A stretch of 28,600 nucleotides of DNA from Deltaproteobacteria bacterium RIFOXYA12_FULL_61_11. Lineage in GTDB: Bacteria > Bdellovibrionota_F > JAHFAK01 > YA12-FULL-61-11. The position numbers and the translations under genes were made by a program. Positions 1-6,670 of this stretch are shown here, one piece after another; the first letter of the stretch is position 1, and every line of letters begins with the position of its first letter. The notes beneath the pieces were generated by a model, which saw only the letters and a program-made list of their open reading frames with translations, searched no databases and was not told the origin of the DNA. Location of the stretch: the NCBI GenBank assembly GCA_001799195.1, contig MGSU01000291.1, positions 1 to 28,600 of the forward strand, written 5' to 3'.

Positions 1-1
1 C

Positions 2-796
2 GAGCACCTGGGCCCCCGGCTCGACGCCTTCCACGGCGAACTGCGTCGGCGCGGCGTCGCCTTCTCGATCGAGATCAGGCTGGGCTCCGGTGCCTATGTC
101 TGCGGAGAAGAGACGGCGCTGATCGAATCCCTCGAAGGGAAACGCGGGGAGCCGCGCAACAAGCCTCCCTATCCCGCGGTCCGAGGCTTTCGGGACTGTC
201 CCACCGTGGTCAACAATGTCGAGACCCTGGTCTACTGCACGCTGATCCTCCATCACGGTCCCGAGCACTTCCAACAACTCGGGACTAAAGATTCCCGTGG
301 TTCCAAATTGTTCTGCGTCTCTGGGGACACCGAGAAGCGCGGTATCTACGAGTTAGAGCTAGGCATGACCCTCCAGCAATTCACCGACCTGTTCAGCGAC
401 GGGTTCACCAAGGCGGTGCAAGTCGGCGGTCCTTCGGGCTTCTGCGTGGCGCGTAAGGATTTCGCCAGCACGGTGATCGGCTTCGAGGGTATTCCCACCG
501 GCGGCTCGATGATGCTCTTCAACAGTACCCGTTCCATGTATAACATCCTGCACAACTTCCTCGAATTCTTCTGCGAGGAATCCTGCGGCCAATGCACCCC
601 GTGCCGAGTGGGGTGCCAGCAGTTGCTGCTCGGCATCGAGGCGGTAAAACGCAAGGAACTGCCCCCTACGCATCTCGATACCCTTCGTAAATTGGCCGCC
701 ACCATGCGGATCACGGCGAAATGCGGGCTCGGACAATCCGTGCCCAACTGTTTCACTTCCATCGTCGAGAACTTTCGCGAGGAGATCGTCTACTAG
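2..796 (+). CDS. NuoF/HydB-type NADH-binding flavoprotein subunit of a soluble [FeFe]-hydrogenase (5' end outside the window)
   Basis: The reading frame is open from base 2, so the gene begins upstream of the window. The visible part matches the C-terminal two thirds of NuoF/HoxF/HydB proteins, which bind FMN and NAD(P)H and pass electrons to a [4Fe-4S] cluster. The Gly-rich GAYVCGEETAL segment (about 90-125) and the PTVVNNVET segment near 200-228 are typical of the flavin/nucleotide domain. The SLBB-like part follows, then ESCGQCTPCR near 572-607 and a fourth Cys (AKCGLG, about 722) that together ligate the N3-type cluster. The protein stops just after this domain, so it lacks the two extra C-terminal [4Fe-4S] ferredoxin motifs of many HydB/HndC proteins. 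It lies 48 bp upstream of the hydrogenase gene on the same strand and is surely co-transcribed with it. It could be called HydB, HndC or HoxF; the exact subtype cannot be decided from this part alone. Confidence 0.93.
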   Translation, partial: EHLGPRLDAFHGELRRRGVAFSIEIRLGSGAYVCGEETALIESLEGKRGEPRNKPPYPAVRGFRDCPTVVNNVETLVYCTLILHHGPEHFQQLGTKDSRGSKLFCVSGDTEKRGIYELELGMTLQQFTDLFSDGFTKAVQVGGPSGFCVARKDFASTVIGFEGIPTGGSMMLFNSTRSMYNILHNFLEFFCEESCGQCTPCRVGCQQLLLGIEAVKRKELPPTHLDTLRKLAATMRITAKCGLGQSVPNCFTSIVENFREEIVY

Positions 797-844
797 CCCA
801 TGGACCTGGACTGATACTCTCTCTCGCAACTACCCGGAGGCTGC

Positions 845-2689
845 ATGGACACCATGATCACCTTGACCATCAACGAACTTCCGGTCGAGGTCCCGCGGGG
901 CACCTCGATCCTCGAGGCGGCCAAACAGCTCGGCCTGACCATCCCGACCTTGTGCCACCACGAGGACCTCTGCGTAGCCGGGAATTGCCGCGTCTGCGTC
1001 GTCGAGCAGCAGGGTTCGCGCCTGCTCGTCGCCGCCTGCTCGACCCCGGTCACCCAAGGCATGGTCATCTTCACCAACACCGCACGAGTCCGCCAGGCTC
1101 GCAAACACATCATCGAACTCCTGCTCTCCGAGCACGATGCCGATTGCACCCGCTGTTACCGCAACGGCAGTTGCGAATTGCAGGCCCTGGCCGTGAAGTA
1201 CCGCCTCGAGGGACGCAACCTGCTCGAGCTGCGGCACACCCACGCCATCGACCTGAGCTCCCCGGCCATCGTCAAGGACGACGGCAAGTGCATCCGCTGC
1301 CAACGCTGCGTTCGGACGTGTTCCCAGATCCAAGGCGTCAACGCCCTGACCGTGGCCCACAAAGGCGAGAAGATGCGCATCGAGACCTTCTGCAATCTCC
1401 CTCTGGACCGGGTTTTCTGCACCACCTGTGGTCAATGCGTGGCCCACTGTCCGACCGGGGCGCTGGTCGAGAAGACGTCGGTGGAACAGGTTTGGTCCGC
1501 CCTGGGGAACCCGAAAAAGCACGTCGTCGTCCAGACCGCCCCGGCCGTGCGCGTGGCGCTCGGCGAGGAGTTCGGACTCGAACCCGGGACCCGGGTCACC
1601 GGCAGGATGGTCACCGCCTTGCGACGCCTGGGCTTCCACGCCGTCTTCGACACCAACTTCACCGCCGATCTCACCATCATCGAGGAGGGCAACGAGCTGC
1701 TCTCCCGGCTCACCACGGCCCTCGGCGCACAGAAGGGCAAGGCCGTCCTGCCCATGGCCACCTCGTGCTCTCCCGGCTGGATCCGCTACATGGAGTTCGC
1801 CTACCCGGATCTGCTCGAGCATCTCTCGACCTGCAAATCGCCGCAGCAGATGTTCGGCGCGGTGGCCAAGACCTACTACGCCCAACAGGCCAAGGTAGAC
1901 CCGGCCACCATGGTCGTGGTCTCCGTCATGCCCTGCACGGCCAAGAAGAGCGAAGCAGATAGACCGGAGATGCGTTCCAGCGGTTTCAAGGACGTCGACT
2001 ATGTCCTGACTACGCGGGAGCTGGCCCTGATGATCCACCAGGCCGGTATCGACTTCGCGGCGCTGCCCGAGGGTCCCTGCGATTCCCTCTTGGGAACTCA
2101 CAGCGGGGCAGGGGTCATCTTCGGGGCTACCGGCGGCGTGATGGAGGCTGCCCTGCGCACGGCCTACGAGCTGGTCACGGGTCGGGAGGTTCCCTTCACG
2201 AACCTAGAAATCCTCCCGGTGCGGGGGATGGAGGGCGTGCGCGAAGCCACCCTCCCCATTCGCGACCCGCTGCCTGCCTGGAACTTCCTTGAGGGGGTCG
2301 ACCTGCGTGTGGCCATTGCGCACGGCCTGACCAACGCCAAGAAGGTCATGGACCAAGTCCGCGCAGGGACTTCTCCGTACCACTTCATCGAGGTGATGAC
2401 CTGTCCCGGCGGCTGCCTGGGCGGAGGGGGCCAGCCCATCCCCACCACCCCAGAGATCCGGCGCAAGCGCGCCGAGGCCCTCTACGCCGAGGACCGCGAC
2501 CTGCCGGTGCGCAAGTCCCACAACAACCCGCAGGTCCAGGAACTCTACGCCAACTTCTTGAAAAAGCCCCTCGGCGAGCGTTCCCACGCCCTGCTCCACA
2601 CCCACTACCATGCCAGGGAACGCATTGGTGCCGATGTTCCGTTCACCCCCATGGCGTACGCTGAAGGCGAGAGCGAGCTCAGATTGTAG
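845..2689 (+). CDS. hydA: [FeFe]-hydrogenase catalytic subunit, HydA/HndD type (NuoG-like N-terminus)
   Basis: This 614-residue protein is the catalytic subunit of a cytoplasmic, NAD(P)-linked and possibly electron-bifurcating hydrogenase. Domains in order: a [2Fe-2S] ferredoxin (Cys37, 48, 51, 65), a His-Cys [4Fe-4S] site (His97, Cys101, 104, 110), two [4Fe-4S] motifs (Cys148/151/154/158 and Cys191/194/197/201), the H-cluster domain, and a small-subunit-like tail ending near LLHTHYHARER. H-cluster motifs are L1 TSCSPGW (305-311), L2 MPCTAKK (from 361) and L3 EVMTCPGGCLGGGGQP (from 516, with Cys520 and Cys524). L1 has Ser where the textbook motif TSCCPxW has its second Cys. The ATG has a GGAGG Shine-Dalgarno 5 bases upstream. 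The NuoF-like gene directly upstream supplies the flavin subunit; a HydC-like [2Fe-2S] subunit is probably further upstream, outside the window. Confidence 0.95.
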   Translation: MDTMITLTINELPVEVPRGTSILEAAKQLGLTIPTLCHHEDLCVAGNCRVCVVEQQGSRLLVAACSTPVTQGMVIFTNTARVRQARKHIIELLLSEHDADCTRCYRNGSCELQALAVKYRLEGRNLLELRHTHAIDLSSPAIVKDDGKCIRCQRCVRTCSQIQGVNALTVAHKGEKMRIETFCNLPLDRVFCTTCGQCVAHCPTGALVEKTSVEQVWSALGNPKKHVVVQTAPAVRVALGEEFGLEPGTRVTGRMVTALRRLGFHAVFDTNFTADLTIIEEGNELLSRLTTALGAQKGKAVLPMATSCSPGWIRYMEFAYPDLLEHLSTCKSPQQMFGAVAKTYYAQQAKVDPATMVVVSVMPCTAKKSEADRPEMRSSGFKDVDYVLTTRELALMIHQAGIDFAALPEGPCDSLLGTHSGAGVIFGATGGVMEAALRTAYELVTGREVPFTNLEILPVRGMEGVREATLPIRDPLPAWNFLEGVDLRVAIAHGLTNAKKVMDQVRAGTSPYHFIEVMTCPGGCLGGGGQPIPTTPEIRRKRAEALYAEDRDLPVRKSHNNPQVQELYANFLKKPLGERSHALLHTHYHARERIGADVPFTPMAYAEGESELRL

Positions 2690-2839
2690 ACACCCTATGG
2701 TCTTTTCTCATCGATCGCCTAGGCAGGTTTGGACCAGGGTCGAAGTACGGTATTCCCCAACACGCTGAAGGACTCCACCTCTCGAACCATTCTCCAAGGA
2801 GTCGAGGGCAGGAACGGTTCTTGCCGCCTTGCATTAGCC

Positions 2840-2867
2840 TTGATAAGTACACAGTAATTTATATAAA
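2840..2867 (+). promoter_or_regulatory. Sigma-70-like promoter in the AT-rich island
   Basis: TTGATA (2840-2845) and TATAAA (2862-2867) are separated by 16 bases, each five of six to consensus. It points at the Cys-rich protein gene starting at 3000 and would give a leader of roughly 125 bases. An AT-rich island can give such matches by chance. Confidence 0.42.
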
Positions 2868-2933
2868 ACAATGAAATAATATAAAAAAAAATTCAGGAAA
2901 ATAATATATCTCAATTTTTGTCCACAGAAATGA

Positions 2934-2962
2934 TTGACCCTATCAGCAGCACGTGCTACTGT
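2934..2962 (+). promoter_or_regulatory. Second possible promoter, overlapping the palindrome AGCACGTGCT
   Basis: TTGACC (2934-2939) and TACTGT (2957-2962) are 17 bases apart. A perfect 10-bp palindrome, AGCACGTGCT (2948-2957), fills the end of the spacer and touches the -10 element, where a repressor could act. The -10 match is weak (three of six). Confidence 0.3.
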
Positions 2963-2999
2963 TCCTGGGAATGATCGTAGAGGTGAGGGGGGGGGCAGT

Positions 3000-5444
3000 A
3001 TGAAGTATTTTCGATTTGTGGCCTTCGAGAAGCCTTCACTTCCGAGTATGCAGGATAGATCTACTGACAGTATGGAACAACTGCATTCTCTCCAACGTCG
3101 CAGTAGTGAGGGAGCGGGGATCGTTAGACCTTCTACAACTTCTCTGAAGACGTCGGGACAGCAAAATCATGTCATCAGGGTAAGTTCATGGCTATTAGCC
3201 CTTTCTGCCCTTAGCTGCGCTCTACCAATCTCCATCGTAGACGATGGTAAAAACTCTAGCCTTGACACGGCAGCGGTGCCTGTTCGTTTTGCAGACGGGA
3301 ATTATCGTTACGAAGACTGTATCGACCCCACCAATCCCGAGGAATGTCCTTCCACCAAGTACATCACGGGAGATCGTAACCTCTGCAATCCATTACCCGA
3401 TGGCAGATATCGCGGGCAATGTTTTGCGTGTCTCGATCACCTAGGCGCGTGGAGACAACCGGATGGTCAGGATGGGGCTTGTGTCTGCCCAATAGGGAAA
3501 ACCTGGGAAGATGGAGAGGGTGGGGGGAGATATGATTGGAATATGGACACTGCCGATTTCGCAAATCTAGCTGGCTGCGTTTATTCAGCAAACCAATTAG
3601 GGAACAGTTGCATCGACCCAGACGCCGCGGATGAATGTCCTCGTGAAGACTATCTCAAGGGTGACGAGTCGCAATGTCAACGGTACAACGACGACGAGAC
3701 GAAAAGGAAGGGTAGGTGCCGAGCTTGCCTCCGCGATGGCGGCGCCTGGAATATTTTTTCGGCGGATACGTGTGTCTGTCCCTTGGGCAGCATCTTTCTA
3801 CCAGGAGATCCTAGCATTATCTCTTCAATAATTTCTTCTGTACCTCGCAGCGAAAACGATTGGTACCGTGCAGCTCGCTGCGAGAGAGCCCCAGGCTCAG
3901 TCGCATCAGCTGGTGCTACACGAGAACGCGACCGAAATGATGAGGCCCGATCGGAATTGATCGAAATGTGCGTGCAAAGTTATGCGGTGGTTGGCGATAA
4001 CTATGAAAAGCGCGGGAATTGTATGCACAGTGCAGCCTGTATCGATGCCTTCCCAGAATTCAGTAGGGAAGATTTACTAGAATATACAACATGTTGTTTC
4101 GACTGTCTTGAGGCACATGGAAAATGGGCAGTCCTACCTTATCAAGGGCAGGCGTATGTGCCTTCTTACTGTTCCGGTGCAACGATCGACTGCGCGTATG
4201 ATGATGCCTACCTGAATGATGATGGTCCCAACCCCACAATCACTCCTGAAGTCCCCGTAACCGATACCTGTAGTGCTGCCTGTAAGGGCTGCAAGGAATC
4301 GGGAGGCACATGGAACGGCAACAACTGTACCTGTACCGGCTCGACGAGTTGGCATCCTGGGGTCAACCAATGCCGGGCAACCTGCACCGGCGACTGCACG
4401 AGCTGTGAGGCGAGCGGGGGCACCTGGATGGGGGGCGCGGGTGGTGCAAGTTGTCTCTGTAAGCTCGACTCCGTCTGGGACAACGGGACTAAACAGTGCG
4501 AACCGATCGATTCCGAGGCAGGCGTTGATTGTTTCGACGGTAGTGGGAAGTGTATTGACATCAACAGCCAGAGTTGCTGGGCCGGGCAAGGTACTATCGT
4601 TCGCAACCAGTGTCCAGGTGGGGATAATGTGCGTTGCTGCCGCACACCGGATGATTACGTGCAGGGAGGGTATACTGTACCGGAGCATGTTGGAGATACT
4701 TGCAGCGCCGAAGGAAAAACCGGTGAATGCAGAGATTCTACCCGTGCAGCGAGTTGCAGCGGAGGGCATTACGTCAGTGATAAATGTCTTGGTCCGGAAC
4801 AGGTGAAGTGTTGTGTCCCTGAAGTGGGTACAACGCTGCCTGATGCTCGCCCCGCCTGTTCCAATGCGAATGTGCTCTCGGCGATGCTTCCGGGAGGAGG
4901 AGTTTCGAGTTGGGCTTGCAAGACCAGCTCAGCCTGTTCTACTGCCCAGGGAACTGTCGATAATGGCTTCACCTGTGGCGAGACAGGTCAAGTTTGTTGT
5001 CAGACTGTTGTGAAAACCCTGTGTCCGACCAGTGCGAAGTATAGTTGTATTACTTCTGCCGCATGTATCAGCTCGCAGAACGAGGAGGAAGATGTGCATG
5101 GCGTCGTGAAGTCCGGCTATACTTGTAGCACTGGGGTTTGCTGCTATAAGGCTTGGATAACCACATCTGTTGATGCCCCCCCTGTTGTCGACAATAAAGC
5201 AATTTGTCAGAATAAGCTAGCTACAGCCAACCACAATTTGAGCAGCCAATGCGAGCCCTACTCATCGTCAAGTTGCAAGGAGGCTCTCGGTAGCAGTTCT
5301 GCAACTTCCATTCAAACTACTTGTCGCGCATGTTACGGTCCGGACAAGGGTATGACCCTATGGAAATGGAACTACAGCGGCAGTTCGATTGCCGGGAACT
5401 CCTGTACCAGACGAGCTACCGACGGTCCGGTGCCCGTATACTGA
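3000..5444 (+). CDS. Large exported Cys-rich mosaic protein
   Basis: I do not recognise this 814-residue protein as a known family. The ATG at 3000 is chosen because GAGGTGAG lies upstream of it; the frame is open back to 2934. After a basic, Ser-rich start, residues 61-80 form a hydrophobic segment (WLLALSALSC) that may be a signal peptide or lipoprotein signal with Cys73. The rest is built of Cys modules: two homologous units beginning CIDP (from 3318 and 3609), a diverged third (from about 3966), two short units with GGTW and CxC (4269-4498), and four units ending in CC (about 4528-5150). The CC units resemble the small GxC...C...C..CC modules attached to secreted peptidoglycan hydrolases in some bacteria and fungi. 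Base composition is clearly more A/T rich than the neighbours, suggesting acquisition or relaxed selection. An M23 peptidase lipoprotein follows after 50 bp. Disulfide-bonded surface protein is the likely nature; the function is unknown. Confidence 0.8.
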   Translation: MKYFRFVAFEKPSLPSMQDRSTDSMEQLHSLQRRSSEGAGIVRPSTTSLKTSGQQNHVIRVSSWLLALSALSCALPISIVDDGKNSSLDTAAVPVRFADGNYRYEDCIDPTNPEECPSTKYITGDRNLCNPLPDGRYRGQCFACLDHLGAWRQPDGQDGACVCPIGKTWEDGEGGGRYDWNMDTADFANLAGCVYSANQLGNSCIDPDAADECPREDYLKGDESQCQRYNDDETKRKGRCRACLRDGGAWNIFSADTCVCPLGSIFLPGDPSIISSIISSVPRSENDWYRAARCERAPGSVASAGATRERDRNDEARSELIEMCVQSYAVVGDNYEKRGNCMHSAACIDAFPEFSREDLLEYTTCCFDCLEAHGKWAVLPYQGQAYVPSYCSGATIDCAYDDAYLNDDGPNPTITPEVPVTDTCSAACKGCKESGGTWNGNNCTCTGSTSWHPGVNQCRATCTGDCTSCEASGGTWMGGAGGASCLCKLDSVWDNGTKQCEPIDSEAGVDCFDGSGKCIDINSQSCWAGQGTIVRNQCPGGDNVRCCRTPDDYVQGGYTVPEHVGDTCSAEGKTGECRDSTRAASCSGGHYVSDKCLGPEQVKCCVPEVGTTLPDARPACSNANVLSAMLPGGGVSSWACKTSSACSTAQGTVDNGFTCGETGQVCCQTVVKTLCPTSAKYSCITSAACISSQNEEEDVHGVVKSGYTCSTGVCCYKAWITTSVDAPPVVDNKAICQNKLATANHNLSSQCEPYSSSSCKEALGSSSATSIQTTCRACYGPDKGMTLWKWNYSGSSIAGNSCTRRATDGPVPVY

Positions 5445-5494
5445 CCGTGCTTGCGATGGAGAAGACCACGGAAGTCGCTGAGAGATACCCTTCA

Positions 5495-6589
5495 ATGGGG
5501 GTATTGATCCGAGGCTTCGGCATCCTCCTCTTCCTCTCCGCTTGCGGCGTCGAAGAGGGACAACTCGGTGCTCCTGCCGGAACGAACCTCCCGAGAGAAC
5601 GGCCGGGATTGGTCGCGGGAGAGACCGAGATAGCACCTGACCCGACAGAGGAGTTGGCAACACCCCCCACATCTCGCGTTCCCTGCGAGGTGGGCCGGTG
5701 CTGGTTGAACGCGCCGGAGATCCGAGGGGCTTGTCCCGACCGCCCGCTCGGGGAGGACTTCTCGTCCGGGAAGTACAATGTGCACCGCTATCCCTATGTC
5801 GCACCGGCTGGCACCTCGGTGGAAGTGACCCTCGAGGTGACCGCCGGTCAGTGGCAACCCATTCTTATCGTTGCGGATGCCGCCGACGGGATAACCCTTT
5901 TCGACGGTGAGGTAGGACTTTCTGGTGGAGCGGTACAGCTCGAAACCGGCGCCACGGGACGCACCGGCAGTCTGGCTTCGGTGCTTGTCACCGCCGCGAC
6001 CGAGACCCGGCTCGACCTCTACGTGACCTCCTGGGAAACGGTTGATAGCGGCTTTACGGCCGCCCTGGCGACCGAGGCGCGCTATACCCTTTCCACCTCC
6101 GCCGGTTGCCCCCCTCCTACTGAAATCTGTCCGATGGACCCGCAGAGCATCGACAGGCTCGCCTCCGGCTTCTTCACTGCTGCCGAGAGCAGCGATCCCC
6201 TGGCGCCGAACTACAGCCCCTATAAACGCGATGACCGCGACTCCCACTCAGGCTACGATCTCCATGCACCGATGGGCATACCGGTGCTGGCCACGCAGGA
6301 CGGAGTCATCGTATCGGCCACGACCGTCGATGCCAGCGACTGTGGCCGTTCGGTCACCCTGGAAATTCCCAGCGGGGTGAGGTTCCGCTACTGCCACCTC
6401 GACCAGGTCCTCGTAACCTCGGGCGAAGTCGTTGCGGGACAGGTCATCGGCCTCAACGGCGCAACCGGGAATGCCCATGTCTCCCATGTCCATTTCGTCT
6501 ACCTGGAGTCCCCCGCGCTCGCCGACACCTCCTCGGGCGAGGTGAAGAGCAGGAAGGTCAACCAGTACATCGACGACCTTTGCCGATGA
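5495..6589 (+). CDS. M23 family (LytM-like) metallopeptidase lipoprotein
   Basis: This 364-residue protein starts with a classic lipoprotein signal (MGVLIRGFGILLFLSAC, Cys at the end of the lipobox). That is why the ATG at 5495, with GAGAGA upstream, is preferred over in-frame starts further upstream. After a Pro/Thr-rich linker comes a beta-rich segment resembling a pre-peptidase C-terminal (PPC-type) domain (about residues 85-200). The C-terminal third is an M23 domain with the expected zinc ligands: His251 and Asp255 in HSGYD, and His333 in HVH (His331-Val-His333), with His301 in RYCHLD. All key residues are present, so it is probably an active endopeptidase cleaving peptidoglycan cross-bridges or peptides at the cell surface. 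It begins 50 bp after the Cys-rich protein gene and may share its transcript. Confidence 0.9.
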   Translation: MGVLIRGFGILLFLSACGVEEGQLGAPAGTNLPRERPGLVAGETEIAPDPTEELATPPTSRVPCEVGRCWLNAPEIRGACPDRPLGEDFSSGKYNVHRYPYVAPAGTSVEVTLEVTAGQWQPILIVADAADGITLFDGEVGLSGGAVQLETGATGRTGSLASVLVTAATETRLDLYVTSWETVDSGFTAALATEARYTLSTSAGCPPPTEICPMDPQSIDRLASGFFTAAESSDPLAPNYSPYKRDDRDSHSGYDLHAPMGIPVLATQDGVIVSATTVDASDCGRSVTLEIPSGVRFRYCHLDQVLVTSGEVVAGQVIGLNGATGNAHVSHVHFVYLESPALADTSSGEVKSRKVNQYIDDLCR

Positions 6590-6620
6590 TCGTAGCTCGC
6601 CCCTGCTTGTTGCACGAGGA

Positions 6621-6649
6621 TTGACATACCATCCCCTAGCGGCTAGGGC
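6621..6649 (+). promoter_or_regulatory. Promoter with overlapping perfect inverted repeat (candidate operator)
   Basis: A perfect TTGACA (6621-6626) is followed after 17 bases by TAGGGC (6644-6649), a weak -10. Between and over the -10 sits a perfect inverted repeat, CCCTAGC-G-GCTAGGG (6634-6648), with 7-base arms. This is the usual position for repressor binding. The gene served is the rubredoxin-TPP enzyme at 6671; transcription would start close to the start codon and leave a very short leader, in line with the absence of a clear Shine-Dalgarno sequence there. Confidence 0.45.
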
Positions 6650-6670
6650 ACCCTGGGTTGTTCTTCGACG

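Larger units (their letters stand above)
2690..2999. other. Intergenic spacer with an AT-rich island and a G9 tract
   Basis: No convincing gene lies in these 310 bases. The first part (2690-2830) has normal composition and holds an imperfect hairpin at 2807-2825 (arms GGCAGGAAC and GTTCTTGCC, one G-U pair) without a T tract, so it is not a clear terminator for the hydrogenase operon. Bases 2840-2935 are strikingly A/T rich for this genome, with an A9 run at 2883-2891. Two sigma-70-like promoters are listed separately. The spacer ends in a run of nine G at 2987-2995, just before the start codon at 3000. Confidence 0.6.

Noticed and set aside
830-2101. Minus-strand open frame opposite the hydrogenase gene
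   Set aside because: High GC leaves antisense frames open; the plus strand carries all iron-sulfur motifs here.
2807-2825. Hairpin after the hydrogenase gene as its terminator
   Set aside because: The arms nearly touch, leaving a one-base loop, and no T run follows; it is mentioned only within the spacer entry.
6590-6670. Possible TPP riboswitch upstream of the TPP-dependent enzyme
   Set aside because: The spacer is too short and shows none of the conserved thi-box bases.
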